Assembly: GCF_029813835.1 (NCBI RefSeq)
Contig: NZ_JARVKV010000050.1
Span: 1-51,491 of the forward strand
DNA length: 51,491 nucleotides
Direction of reading: 5' to 3'
From: Streptomyces sp. DH37
GTDB taxonomy: Bacteria > Actinomycetota > Actinomycetes > Streptomycetales > Streptomycetaceae
Of the stretch, positions 32,376-43,504 are shown piece after piece; position 1 is the first letter of the stretch; the number at the start of each line of letters is the position of its first letter. The notes beneath the pieces were generated by a model, which saw only the letters and a program-made list of their open reading frames with translations, was not told where the DNA came from and ran no database searches. Position numbers and translations under genes: made by a program.

Positions 32376-32936
32376 GTGATCCCCGTCACCGCCGACTTCG
32401 AGGGACTGCGCGGCCTGCTGCTCAGCCGGATCCGCGACGTGCCCGACTACCCCAAGCCGGGAGTGCTGTTCAAGGACATCACCCCCCTCCTGGCGGACCC
32501 GGAGGCCTTCACCGCCCTCACCGACGCGCTGGCCGGCCTGTGCCGGGAGCGCGGCGCCACCAAGGTGGTGGGCCTGGAGGCGCGCGGCTTCATCCTGGCC
32601 GCGCCGGTGGCGGTACGGGCGGGCGTCGGCTTCATCCCCGTGCGCAAGGCGGGCAAGCTGCCCGGCGCCACCCTGTCGCAGGCGTACGAGCTGGAGTACG
32701 GCAGCGCGGAGATCGAGATCCACGCCGAGGACCTCACCGCCGAGGACCGGGTGCTGGTGATCGACGACGTGCTGGCCACCGGCGGCACCGCCGAGGCGTC
32801 GCTGCGCCTGATCCGCCGCTCCGGGGCGCGGGTCGCCGGGGTCGCGGTCCTGATGGAGCTGGGCTTCCTGCCCGGCCGGACCAGGCTGGAGGCCTCCCTG
32901 GAGGGCGCCCCGCTGGACGTCGTGATCACCGTCTGA
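32376..32936 (+). CDS. apt: Adenine phosphoribosyltransferase
   Basis: Apt converts adenine and PRPP to AMP. The 186-residue protein has the PRPP-binding motif VLVIDDVLATGGTA, the DVPDYPKPGVLFKDITPLL N-terminus and GLEARGFI. GTG at 32376 follows a GGGGGCGG site. It lies between secF (4 bases) and relA, the common apt-relA order. Confidence 0.96.
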   Translation: MIPVTADFEGLRGLLLSRIRDVPDYPKPGVLFKDITPLLADPEAFTALTDALAGLCRERGATKVVGLEARGFILAAPVAVRAGVGFIPVRKAGKLPGATLSQAYELEYGSAEIEIHAEDLTAEDRVLVIDDVLATGGTAEASLRLIRRSGARVAGVAVLMELGFLPGRTRLEASLEGAPLDVVITV

Positions 32937-32951
32937 GAACAGCGGATCCCG

Positions 32952-32993
32952 CGGAGGGGATCGTTCCGGGAGACTCCGGAACGGTCCCCTCCG
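32952..32993 (+). terminator. Hairpin terminator after apt
   Basis: An 18-bp stem (32952-32969 with 32976-32993) with one G-U pair and loop GAGACT lies 15 bases past apt. Confidence 0.8.
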
Positions 32994-33085
32994 TCGCGTC
33001 CGGCCACCCCTCTGTGACACCCTCGGAGGACACCCCGCGAAACCGTCCCCCAGCGGCGCCCGGCTCGTTCCGGCACCGGGGTCGA

Positions 33086-33091
33086 TACCAT
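33086..33091 (+). promoter_or_regulatory. Candidate -10 of relA
   Basis: TACCAT at 33086-33091 lies about 80 bases before relA, downstream of the apt terminator. The -35 is not clear. Confidence 0.35.
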
Positions 33092-33168
33092 GGCAGTCCG
33101 GCCTGTTCCCGGCCGGAACCGCCCTCTCCCGCCGCCGTCGCGGGGAGGGGCCCACCGAGGAGTTGCCC

Positions 33169-35673
<2,505 letters not shown>

Positions 35674-35700
35674 GGGCGAGCCGCCCTCGCGGGCGGCGGA

Positions 35701-35747
35701 CACGGGGACGGCCCCGGTACCCATCGGGTACCGGGGCCGTCCCCGTG
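35701..35747. terminator. 22-bp hairpin between relA and DUF349 gene
   Basis: A perfect 22-bp stem (35701-35722 with 35726-35747) closed by an ATC triloop lies between convergent genes and probably ends transcription in both directions. Confidence 0.85.
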
Positions 35748-35785
35748 CCGGTCCTCCGCGGGAGGCTCCGGCCGGTTCAGCCGGT

Positions 35786-37015
35786 TCAGCCGCTGAACTC
35801 CCGCAGGCCCTTGAGAGCCTGGTCCAGCAGCGCCTGACGGCCCTCGAGCTCCCGCTCCAGCTTCTCCGCCTTGGCGGTGTTGCCGGCCGCGCGCGCCTTG
35901 TCGATCTGCGAGCGGAGCTTGTCCACCGCGTCCTGGAGCTGGCCGGTCAGCCCCTCCGCCCGGGCCCGTGCCTCGGGGTTGGTGCGGCGCCACTCGGCCT
36001 CCTCGGCCTCCTGGATCGCCCGCTCCACCGCGTGCATCCGGCCCTCGATCCCGGCCCGGGCGTCCCGGGGCACGTGGCCGACGGCGTCCCAGCGCTCGTT
36101 GATCGCGCGGAAGGCCGCCCGGGCCGCCTTCAGGTCGGTGACCGGCAGGAGCTTCTCCGCCTCGGCGGCCAGCTCCTCCTTGCGGGTCAGGTTCTCCCGC
36201 TGCTCGGCGTCCCGCTCGGCGAAGACCTCGCTGCGGGCGGCGAAGAAGACGTCCTGGGCGCCGCGGAAGCGCTGCCACAGCTCGTCCTCGTGCTCGCGCT
36301 GGGCCCGGCCGGCGGCCTTCCAGTCCTGCATCAGCTCGCGGTAGCGGGCGGCCGTCGGACCCCAGTCCGTCGAGCCCGACAGGGCCTCGGCCTCGGCGAC
36401 CAGCTTCTCCTTGCGCCGCCGTGCCTCCTCGCGCTGCGCGTCCAGCGACGCGAAGTGGGCCTTGCGCCGCTTGGAGAAGGCCGAGCGGGCGTGCGAGAAG
36501 CGGTGCCACAGCTCGTCGTCGGACTTGCGGTCCAGCCGGGGCAGGCCCTTCCAGGTGTCCACCAGGGCGCGCAGCCGCTCACCGGCGACCCGCCACTGGT
36601 CGCTGGCGGCCAGTTCCTCGGCCTCGGCGACCAGCGCCTCCTTGGCCCGGCGCGCCTCCTCGGACTGCCGGGCCCGGGCGGCCTTGCGCTCCTCCCGGCG
36701 GGTCTCGATCAGCTCGGTGAGCTGGTCCAGCCGCTTGCCCAGGGCCTCCAGGTCGCCCACCGCGTGCGCCTCGTCGACCTGCTGCCGCAGGTGCCCGACG
36801 GCCGCCAGCGCCTCCTTGGCCGACAGGTCGGTGGTCCTCACCCGGCGCTCAAGGAGGTCGATCTCCACGACCAGGCCGTCGTACTTGCGCTCGAAGTAGG
36901 CGAGGGCCTCCTCGGGGGAGCCTGCCTGCCACGATCCGACGACCCTCTCGCCGTCGGCGGTACGCACGTAAACGGTCCCCGTCTCATCGACGCGGCCCCA
37001 CGGGTCGCTGCTCAC
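35786..37015 (-). CDS. DUF349 coiled-coil protein
   Basis: The 409-residue protein has a short beta-rich N-terminus (TGTVYVRTADGERVVGSW) and then helical repeats of the DUF349 type, each with a WK or WH core (DTWKGLPRL, ELWHRFSHAR, QDWKAAGR, ELWQRFRGAQ, INERWDAVGHVPRD). Charged heptads indicate coiled coils throughout. Function is unknown. GTG at 37015 has GGAGGAG five bases upstream. It converges on relA; upstream lies a region with direct repeats. Confidence 0.88.
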   Translation of the reverse strand: MSSDPWGRVDETGTVYVRTADGERVVGSWQAGSPEEALAYFERKYDGLVVEIDLLERRVRTTDLSAKEALAAVGHLRQQVDEAHAVGDLEALGKRLDQLTELIETRREERKAARARQSEEARRAKEALVAEAEELAASDQWRVAGERLRALVDTWKGLPRLDRKSDDELWHRFSHARSAFSKRRKAHFASLDAQREEARRRKEKLVAEAEALSGSTDWGPTAARYRELMQDWKAAGRAQREHEDELWQRFRGAQDVFFAARSEVFAERDAEQRENLTRKEELAAEAEKLLPVTDLKAARAAFRAINERWDAVGHVPRDARAGIEGRMHAVERAIQEAEEAEWRRTNPEARARAEGLTGQLQDAVDKLRSQIDKARAAGNTAKAEKLERELEGRQALLDQALKGLREFSG

Positions 37016-37100
37016 AGCGCCTCCTCCACATGATGCCGACGGGAGGCGTGCACTCCCTGGCATCGTCCACAGTTGTCATCCGGCCGACAGTTGGATTTGA

Positions 37101-37129
37101 CCGGTCGGACCGGTTTGGCCGGTCGGACC
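37101..37129. promoter_or_regulatory. Two 11-bp direct repeats upstream of DUF349 gene
   Basis: CCGGTCGGACC occurs at 37101-37111 and 37119-37129, 18 bases apart; each contains the small dyad GGTC-G-GACC. They lie about 90 bases upstream of the DUF349 start. On the minus strand TAGGGT near 37160 is a possible -10, which would place them in the leader. Confidence 0.45.
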
Positions 37130-37283
37130 AGGGGTTTTGCCGGGCCGTCGGCGCAGGCACCCTACACAACGCCCAACATAGGCGACCGGTGCCCGCCCTG
37201 TCCGCATTCCGGGAGACCGAAATTCGGGTGCGCGGCCGCCGGGTCCGGCCGCCGCGCGGTCGCCGCCCCGGCCGCCCGGACGG

Positions 37284-38144
37284 TCACTTCTTCCGCACCG
37301 TCGCCTTGTCGATCACGACGGTCGCGTTCGGCTTGGTGTTGCCCGTCTGCGGGTCCGGCGTCATACCGGCGTCGGCGATCTTCTTCAGCACGTCCATGCC
37401 CTTGGTGATGGTGCCGAAGGGGGTGTAGTCCGGGGGCAGCGGGCTGTCCTCGTAGACGAGGAAGAACTGGCTCCCGCCGCTGTCCCGGTTCTCCTTGGTC
37501 TGGGCGTTGTAGCGGTTGGCCATGGCGACCGTGCCCGCCGGATAGGTGCCCTTCTTCACCTTCGGGTCGTCGAGGTTCTCGTCCGGGATCGTGTAGCCGG
37601 GCTGCTGGACCTTGCCGTCCGCGGACATGCCGGTTCCGGTGCCGGTCGGGTCGCCGCACTGCAGCACGTAGATGCCCTGGTCGACCAGGCGGTGGCACGG
37701 GGAGTGGTCGAGGTAGCCCTCGCCCGCCAGGAACTCGAAGGAGTTCACGGTGCGCGGCGTCTTGGCGGCGTCCATCTCGATCTCGATGTCGCCGCAGGTG
37801 GTCTCCAGCTTCATCGTGTAGGTGGCCGAGGTGTCGATCGACATCTTCGGCTCCTTCTTCCAGTGCTTCGTGCTCGCCGCGCCCTTCGCGGGCTTCTCGC
37901 AGGGGTCCGGGGCCTTGCTGGTGGGCGGGGCGGAGGGCTCCGCGGCCTTGTCGGCCTTCTTGTCGTCCGCCGCCAGTCCGCCGGCGGCCGCGTAGGCGCC
38001 CCCGGCGGCCAGGACCAGGGCCAGGCCGCCCGCGATGCCCGCGTTGCGGATCCGCGTCCTGCGCCTCGCCTCGGTCCGCCTCTGCTGCTGCCGCAGGTAC
38101 TTCTCGCGGGCGAGCTGCTTGCGCCGCTGCTCATTGCTGACCAC
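37284..38144 (-). CDS. Membrane-anchored cyclophilin-type peptidyl-prolyl isomerase
   Basis: The 286-residue protein has a basic N-terminus (about 1-33), one membrane segment (about 34-55), a K/A/P linker and a cyclophilin domain. Recognisable signatures are TVNSFEFLAGEGYLDHSPCHRLV, GTVAMANRYN, GGSQFFLVYED and FGTITKGMDVL. It should assist folding of proline-containing secreted proteins outside the membrane. The domain is divergent: cysteine replaces the usual phenylalanine before HR. GTG at 38144 has AAGGAG seven bases upstream. Confidence 0.93.
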   Translation of the reverse strand: MVSNEQRRKQLAREKYLRQQQRRTEARRRTRIRNAGIAGGLALVLAAGGAYAAAGGLAADDKKADKAAEPSAPPTSKAPDPCEKPAKGAASTKHWKKEPKMSIDTSATYTMKLETTCGDIEIEMDAAKTPRTVNSFEFLAGEGYLDHSPCHRLVDQGIYVLQCGDPTGTGTGMSADGKVQQPGYTIPDENLDDPKVKKGTYPAGTVAMANRYNAQTKENRDSGGSQFFLVYEDSPLPPDYTPFGTITKGMDVLKKIADAGMTPDPQTGNTKPNATVVIDKATVRKK

Positions 38145-38336
38145 GGATCGTCTCCTTCGCGTCCTTCGAGGCGTCTGTTCGAGGCGTGCGCACGCACGTG
38201 TGTGCCACGGCTTGGGCCGTACCGTATACGGGATACGGGTTCGCGGCCCCGGTCGCGTCGCCGGTAGGCTCTGTAACCGCTGTCGACGGCCGGTGCGACG
38301 GCCGCGGCATCCCTGACGGACGACCTAAGGACGATC
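38145..38336. promoter_or_regulatory. Divergent region, cyclophilin / MBL hydrolase
   Basis: A 10-bp palindrome CCGTATACGG (38222-38231) lies where the minus-strand gene would have its -10 (TACGGT on the minus strand at 38221-38226). GGTAGGCTCT near 38261-38270 is a possible -10 for the plus-strand gene, whose ribosome site is CTAAGGA. Confidence 0.4.
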
Positions 38337-39059
38337 GTGCTCATTGCCGGGTTCCCCGCCGGGGCCTGGGGGACCAACTGCTACCTGGTCGCCCCCGCCG
38401 CCGGTGAGGAGTGCGTGATCATCGACCCGGGCCACCAGGCCGCCGAGGGCGTCGAGGAGGCCATAGCCAGGCACCGCCTCAAGCCGGTCGCCGTCGTCCT
38501 CACCCACGGCCACATCGACCACGTCGCCTCCGTGGTCCCGGTGTGCGGCGCGCACGACGTGCCCGCCTGGATCCACCCGGAGGACCGGGAGATGATGAGC
38601 GACCCCGAGAAGTGGCTCGGCCGCTCCATCGGGCAGCCGCTGATGGGCGAGCTCTCGGTGGGGGAGCCCGACGACGTCCGGGAGCTGGCCGACGGCGCCG
38701 CGCTGTCCCTCGCCGGCCTGGAGCTGACCGTCTCGCACGCGCCGGGCCATACCAGGGGGTCGGTGACCTTCCGGATGCCCGAGCAGGCCGACGTCCCGCC
38801 GGTGCTGTTCTCGGGCGACCTGCTGTTCGCCGGCTCCATCGGACGCACCGACCTGCCCGGCGGCGACCACGCCGAGATCCTGCGGTCGCTGGCACGCGTG
38901 TGCCTGCCCCTGGACGACTCGACCGTGGTGCTGTCCGGCCACGGCCCCCAGACCACCATCGGCCGCGAGCGCGCCACCAACCCGTTCCTGCGGGAGGTGG
39001 CCGCCGGAGGCCCGTTCGGAACGGACGGCGGCGCCGCCGCCCCGCGACGAGGAATGTGA
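38337..39059 (+). CDS. MBL-fold metallohydrolase (glyoxalase II-like)
   Basis: The 240-residue protein has the metal-binding THGHIDH motif (56-62), the later histidine in HAPGHTRGS, the bridging aspartate in FSGDLLFAGSIGRTD and a final histidine in LSGHGP. This is the hydroxyacylglutathione hydrolase-like branch of the metallo-beta-lactamase superfamily; the actual thioester or sulphur substrate is not clear, and streptomycetes use mycothiol rather than glutathione. It is followed at once by hisS. Confidence 0.9.
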   Translation: MLIAGFPAGAWGTNCYLVAPAAGEECVIIDPGHQAAEGVEEAIARHRLKPVAVVLTHGHIDHVASVVPVCGAHDVPAWIHPEDREMMSDPEKWLGRSIGQPLMGELSVGEPDDVRELADGAALSLAGLELTVSHAPGHTRGSVTFRMPEQADVPPVLFSGDLLFAGSIGRTDLPGGDHAEILRSLARVCLPLDDSTVVLSGHGPQTTIGRERATNPFLREVAAGGPFGTDGGAAAPRRGM

Positions 39060-39072
39060 CGACGAAGAAGAC

Positions 39073-40332
39073 GTGAGCACCTTCTCCGCCCCCAGGGGCA
39101 CCTACGACCTGCTTCCCCCCGAGTCCGCCGACTACCTGGCGGTGCGCGAGGCGATCGCCGCGCCGCTCCGGCGGGCGGGCTACGGCTACATCGAGACGCC
39201 CGGCTTCGAGCACGTGGAGCTGTTCGCCCGCGGTGTCGGCGAGTCCACCGACATCGTGACCAAGGAGATGTACACCCTCACCACCAGGGGCGGCAGCCGC
39301 CTGGCGCTGCGGCCCGAGGGCACCGCGCCGGTCGTCCGCGCCGTACTGGAGCACAACCTGCACCGCGGCGCGCTGCCGGTGAAGGTCTGGTACTCCGGCT
39401 CGCAGTACCGCTACGAGCGCCCCCAGGCCGGCCGTTTCCGGCACTTCTCCCAGGTCGGCGCCGAGGCGCTGGGCGCCGAGGACCCCGCCCTGGACGCCGA
39501 GCTGATCGTCCTGGCCGTGGACGCGTACCGCTCGCTGGGCCTGAGGAACTTCCGGCTGCTGCTGAACTCCCTGGGCGACCGCGAGTGCCGCCCGGCCTAC
39601 CGCGCCGCGCTCCAGGAGTTCCTGCGCGGGCTCGACCTGGACGAGGACACCCGCGCCCGGGTCGAGATCAACCCGCTGCGCGTGCTGGACGACAAGCGCG
39701 AGGCCGTGCAGAAGCAGCTCGCCGGCGCCCCGATGATGCCCGACCACCTGTGCCCGGCCTGCCGGGAATACCACGAGCAGGTGCGCGCGTTGCTGACGGC
39801 GGCCGGGGTGGAGTTCGAGGACGACGAGAAGCTGGTGCGCGGCCTGGACTACTACACCCGCACCACCTTCGAGTTCGTCCACGACGGGCTCGGCTCGCAG
39901 TCGGCGGTCGGCGGCGGCGGCCGTTACGACGGGCTGTCGGAGATGCTCGGCGGCCCCCCGCTGCCGTCGGTGGGCTGGGCGCTGGGCGTGGACCGCACGG
40001 TCCTGGCCCTGCGGGCCGAGGGCGTCGGGCTCCCGTCGCCCTCGCGTACGCAGGTCTTCGCCGTCCCGCTGGGCGACGAGGCGCGGCACACGCTGTTCGG
40101 CGTGGTCACCGAGCTGCGCCGGCAGGGGGTCGCGACGGACTTCGCGTACGGCGGCCGCGGCCTGAAGAACGCCATGAAGTCGGCCAACCGCTCGGGTGCG
40201 GCGTACGCCGTCGTGGCCGGGGAGCGCGACCTGGCGGAGGGCCTCGTCCAGGTCAAGGACCTCGGCAGCGGCGAGCAGGTCCCGGTGCCGCTGGACGGGG
40301 TGGTGGAGGAACTGCGACGGAAGCTCGCCTGA
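39073..40332 (+). CDS. hisS: Histidyl-tRNA synthetase
   Basis: HisRS charges tRNA-His. The 419-residue class II enzyme has FSAPRGTYDLLP, motif 2 YSGSQYRYERPQAGRFRHFSQVG, the histidine-specific LVRGLDYYTRTTFEF and GGGGRYDGL, motif 3 VGWALGVDR, and a C-terminal anticodon-binding domain. GTG at 39073 is preceded by GAAGAAG. It lies 13 bases after the MBL gene, probably in one transcript. Confidence 0.97.
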   Translation: MSTFSAPRGTYDLLPPESADYLAVREAIAAPLRRAGYGYIETPGFEHVELFARGVGESTDIVTKEMYTLTTRGGSRLALRPEGTAPVVRAVLEHNLHRGALPVKVWYSGSQYRYERPQAGRFRHFSQVGAEALGAEDPALDAELIVLAVDAYRSLGLRNFRLLLNSLGDRECRPAYRAALQEFLRGLDLDEDTRARVEINPLRVLDDKREAVQKQLAGAPMMPDHLCPACREYHEQVRALLTAAGVEFEDDEKLVRGLDYYTRTTFEFVHDGLGSQSAVGGGGRYDGLSEMLGGPPLPSVGWALGVDRTVLALRAEGVGLPSPSRTQVFAVPLGDEARHTLFGVVTELRRQGVATDFAYGGRGLKNAMKSANRSGAAYAVVAGERDLAEGLVQVKDLGSGEQVPVPLDGVVEELRRKLA

Positions 40333-40390
40333 CTCGTTGTGCGTTGTGCAGAATGAAGGACCCCACCTGAGATGACGGGATGACCCCACC

Positions 40391-41047
40391 ATGACGACGA
40401 CCACGGCGCCCCGAGACGAAGCAACTCGCACCGACGACGGTGGCGGGCCCGTGCGGGGCCCCGTGGGCGCCGGTCGCGCCTACGCCCTGCTGCTGGTGAT
40501 CACCGGCCTGGCCGGGGTGCTGGCCTCCTGGGTGATCACGGTCGACAAGTTCAAGCTGCTGGAGTCCAAGATCTCCGGCGAGGCCTTCATCCCCGCGTGC
40601 AGCCTGAACCCGGTCGTCTCCTGCGGCGACGTGATGGAGAGCGCCCAGGCCGAGGTGTTCGGCTTCCCGAACCCGGTGCTCGGCCTGGTCACCTACGGCA
40701 TGATCGTCGCCGTCGGCATGGGCCTGCTGGCGGGAGCGCGCTTCCCCCGCTGGTACTGGCTGACCATGAACGCCGGCATGCTCTTCGGCGTCGGCTTCTG
40801 CACCTGGCTGATGTACCAGTCGCTGTACAACATCGGCGCGCTGTGCCTGTGGTGCAACCTGGCCTGGGTCGCCACGCTGCTGATGTTCTGGTACACGACC
40901 TTCCGCAACCTCCACAACGGCTTCCTGCCCGCCCCGGCCTGGCTGCGGGAGGGCGTGCGGGAGTTCCACTGGGTGGTCCCGGCCGTCCACGTCGGCGTCA
41001 TCGGCATGCTGATCCTGACCCGCTGGTGGGACTTCTGGACGAAGTGA
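40391..41047 (+). CDS. Vitamin K epoxide reductase (VKOR) family protein
   Basis: VKOR homologues reoxidise DsbA-like thiol oxidases and pass electrons to a quinone, driving disulfide formation outside the membrane. The 218-residue protein has about five membrane segments, the loop cysteine pair C70 and C78, and the active-site CLWC (C152, C155). No fused thioredoxin domain and no DsbA-like gene are beside it. ATG at 40391 is chosen; no strong ribosome site is visible. Confidence 0.93.
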   Translation: MTTTTAPRDEATRTDDGGGPVRGPVGAGRAYALLLVITGLAGVLASWVITVDKFKLLESKISGEAFIPACSLNPVVSCGDVMESAQAEVFGFPNPVLGLVTYGMIVAVGMGLLAGARFPRWYWLTMNAGMLFGVGFCTWLMYQSLYNIGALCLWCNLAWVATLLMFWYTTFRNLHNGFLPAPAWLREGVREFHWVVPAVHVGVIGMLILTRWWDFWTK

Positions 41048-41058
41048 TCCCGGACCCG

Positions 41059-41106
41059 GCCGACGGGCCGCTCCGCGCCGGCGCCGGCGCGGAGCGGCCC
41101 GTCGGC
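41059..41106 (+). terminator. 21-bp hairpin terminator after VKOR gene
   Basis: A perfect 21-bp stem (41059-41079 with 41086-41106) with a self-complementary GGCGCC loop lies 11 bases after the stop. Confidence 0.85.
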
Positions 41107-41124
41107 GTTGTCGGCGGTGTGACT

Positions 41125-41130
41125 TAGGGT
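41125..41130 (+). promoter_or_regulatory. -10 of a probable leaderless promoter (rarA)
   Basis: TAGGGT at 41125-41130 precedes the GTG at 41139 by eight bases, and no ribosome site lies between, so a leaderless transcript is likely. Confidence 0.5.
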
Positions 41131-41138
41131 TTCGTTCC

Positions 41139-42509
41139 GTGGAACCCGATCTGTTCACCGCCGCCGCCGAGGAACGCCAGGAGAAGGACCCCGCGAGTTC
41201 CCCCCTGGCGGTCCGGATGCGCCCGCGCACCCTGGACGAGGTCGTCGGCCAGCGGCATCTGCTGCGCCCCGGCTCCCCGCTGCGCCGCCTGGTCGGCGAG
41301 GGCGGGAAGGGCCCGGCCGGGCCGTCGTCGGTGATCCTGTGGGGGCCGCCGGGCACCGGCAAGACGACCCTGGCCTACGTCGTCAGCAAGGCCACCGACA
41401 AGCGCTTCGTGGAGTTGTCGGCGATCACCGCCGGAGTCAAGGAGGTCCGGGCCGTCATCGACGGCGCGCGGCGTTCGACGGGCGGCTACGGCAAGGACAC
41501 CGTGCTGTTCCTGGACGAGATCCACCGGTTCAGCAAGGCGCAGCAGGACTCGCTGCTGCCGGCCGTGGAGAACCGCTGGGTCACCCTCGTCGCGGCGACC
41601 ACGGAGAACCCGTACTTCTCGGTGATCTCCCCGCTGCTCTCCCGCTCCCTGCTGCTCACCCTGGAGCCGCTGACCGACGACGACCTGCGCGGTCTGCTGC
41701 GCCGCGCGGTCGCCGACGAGCGCGGGCTGGGCGGCGCGGTGACGCTGGAGGAGGACGCCGAGGGGCACCTGCTGCGGATCGCCGGCGGCGACGCGCGCCG
41801 GGCGCTCACCGCGCTGGAGGCGGGCGCGGGCGCGGCCCTGGACAAGGGCGAGCGGGCGATCACCCTGACGACGCTGGAGGAGGCCGTCGACCGGGCGGCG
41901 GTGAAGTACGACCGCGACGGCGACCAGCACTACGACGTGGCCAGCGCGCTCATCAAGTCCATCCGGGGCTCGGACGTGGACGCGGCCCTGCACTACCTGG
42001 CCCGGATGATCGAGGCGGGGGAGGACCCGCGGTTCATCGCCCGGCGGCTGATGATCTCCGCCAGCGAGGACATCGGCCTGGCCGACCCCACCGCCCTGCA
42101 GACCGCCGTGGCCGCGGCCCAGGCGGTGGCGATGATCGGCTTCCCGGAGGCGCGGATCACGCTCGCCCAGGCGACGATCGCCCTCGCCCTCGCCCCGAAG
42201 TCCAACGCCGCCTACCTGGCGATCGACGCGGCCCTGGCGGACGTCCGCGCGGGCCTGGCCGGACCCGTGCCGCGCCACCTGCGCGACGGCCACTACGGGG
42301 GCGCGCGGAAGATGGGCCACGGCGAGGGCTACCGGTACCCGCACGACCTGCCGGGCGGCATCGCCGCGCAGCAGTACGCCCCGGACGGCGTCCACGGGAA
42401 GCGCTACTACGAGCCCACGCGGTACGGCGCGGAGGCCCGGTACGCCGAGGTGGCCGAGCGGGTGCGGGCCAGGCTGCGGGGGGAGGGCCCGCCGCCGGAG
42501 AAGCCCTGA
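41139..42509 (+). CDS. rarA: Replication-associated recombination protein A (RarA/MgsA-type AAA ATPase)
   Basis: RarA is a clamp-loader-like AAA+ ATPase acting at stalled replication forks. The 456-residue protein has Walker A GPPGTGKT (69-76), Walker B LFLDEIHR, sensor 1 VAATTENP and the RarA-specific C-terminal part (HYLARMIEAGEDPRFIARRLMISASEDIGLADP, then PKSNAAYLAIDAA and YRYPHD). Start is GTG at 41139. Confidence 0.95.
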   Translation: MEPDLFTAAAEERQEKDPASSPLAVRMRPRTLDEVVGQRHLLRPGSPLRRLVGEGGKGPAGPSSVILWGPPGTGKTTLAYVVSKATDKRFVELSAITAGVKEVRAVIDGARRSTGGYGKDTVLFLDEIHRFSKAQQDSLLPAVENRWVTLVAATTENPYFSVISPLLSRSLLLTLEPLTDDDLRGLLRRAVADERGLGGAVTLEEDAEGHLLRIAGGDARRALTALEAGAGAALDKGERAITLTTLEEAVDRAAVKYDRDGDQHYDVASALIKSIRGSDVDAALHYLARMIEAGEDPRFIARRLMISASEDIGLADPTALQTAVAAAQAVAMIGFPEARITLAQATIALALAPKSNAAYLAIDAALADVRAGLAGPVPRHLRDGHYGGARKMGHGEGYRYPHDLPGGIAAQQYAPDGVHGKRYYEPTRYGAEARYAEVAERVRARLRGEGPPPEKP

Positions 42510-42534
42510 GGTCCCGGCGGAGGCCCCGGCGGAC

Positions 42535-42556
42535 CGCCCGGCCGCGCCGCCGGGCG
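42535..42556. terminator. Bidirectional hairpin, rarA / DUF2470 gene
   Basis: An 8-bp stem CGCCCGGC/GCCGGGCG with a 6-nt loop lies in the 49-base gap between converging genes. Confidence 0.6.
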
Positions 42557-42558
42557 CC

Positions 42559-43449
42559 TCAGGCCCCGGAGGCCGCCTCGAACAGGGCGTGGATCGCGCG
42601 GCGCAGCCCGGAGACGTCCCGCACCGGCCGGGGGAAGTCGAAGCGCGCGTCGAAGCTCCGCCCGTCCGCGTGGAACCGCACCCGCAGCCCGAACCGGTCC
42701 AGGGCCACCGGCACCGCTCCCTCCCGGACGCCGCAGGCCCGCTCGCGCTCGCCCAGGAGCGCGCACAGTCCGCGCACCAGGTCGCCGTGGGCCGCGGCGA
42801 GGTGCTGGAGGAGTTCGGTCTCGTGGCGGACCAGCGGGTCGGGCGCCGCGGCGGCGAACTCGTCGGGCTCGACGTGCCCCTCGCCCCACAGGTCGTCGAT
42901 CCACCCCTCGCCGAACTCCAGCCGCAGCGGCGTCCACGCGGCGCCGGGGAACGGCCCCGAGGGGTGCCGCCCGGCCAGCAGCCGGGCGCAGGCCGCGCGC
43001 TCGCCGCCGGTCACGGGGGTGAGCCAGCCCGCCACCCGGGCCCGGCCGCGGACGCGGTGGGGCACCGCGACGGGCGCCACGTCGGTGATCTCCATCACGC
43101 CGGCCAGGTCGCCGTCCCGGGCGTGCGCGGCGGCCCGGGCGGCCGGGGAGTCGGCCGGAACCAGCAGGAGCACGTCCCCGTCGGGGGTGACGGCGCGGGC
43201 CTCGGGCGCGCCCCGCCCCAGGCCGCCCGCGTCCTCCGGGGCCGTACCGGGAATCACCAGGGCGGCCGACGCGTTCGACTCGACGAGGGTACGCATCCGC
43301 TCGGCGGCGTCCGGCCGCCGGCTGTCCGGTTCCGCCCCGGGACGCGGCTGACCCCTCCCCGTCGTCCGAGCGCTCCCGGTCCCGTCCGTACGGGCGGGGC
43401 CGCGGCGCGAGCGGCCGGCGCCGGGCAGGGGACTCCCAGGTCGAAACAT
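42559..43449 (-). CDS. DUF2470 domain protein, probable iron/heme-related
   Basis: The 296-residue protein has a disordered R/G/P-rich N-terminus (1-50), a split-barrel-like middle resembling pyridoxamine-oxidase/heme-utilisation proteins (MRTLVESNASAALVIPG to VAGWLTPV), and a C-terminal DUF2470 domain (HAAAHGDLV-like HLAAAHGDLVRGLC, then VALDRFGLRVRFHADGRSFDARFDFPRPV). Proteins of this build are linked to heme iron use; the activity is unproven. ATG at 43449 has GGAGGAG five bases upstream, and an iron box lies directly before that. Confidence 0.82.
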   Translation of the reverse strand: MFRPGSPLPGAGRSRRGPARTDGTGSARTTGRGQPRPGAEPDSRRPDAAERMRTLVESNASAALVIPGTAPEDAGGLGRGAPEARAVTPDGDVLLLVPADSPAARAAAHARDGDLAGVMEITDVAPVAVPHRVRGRARVAGWLTPVTGGERAACARLLAGRHPSGPFPGAAWTPLRLEFGEGWIDDLWGEGHVEPDEFAAAAPDPLVRHETELLQHLAAAHGDLVRGLCALLGERERACGVREGAVPVALDRFGLRVRFHADGRSFDARFDFPRPVRDVSGLRRAIHALFEAASGA

Positions 43450-43463
43450 GCGTTCTCCTCCGC

Positions 43464-43482
43464 TAAGGTTAGGCTCACCTAA
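43464..43482. promoter_or_regulatory. Iron box (DmdR/IdeR-type operator)
   Basis: The 19-base site TAAGGTTAGGCTCACCTAA matches the consensus TTAGGTTAGGCTAACCTAA at 17 of 19 positions. It lies four bases upstream of the DUF2470 ribosome site and 22 bases before the rpsD start, overlapping the probable promoters of both. Iron-dependent repression of at least the DUF2470 gene is inferred. Confidence 0.8.
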
Positions 43483-43504
43483 ATTACACGGAGGTCCGTT
43501 CAAC

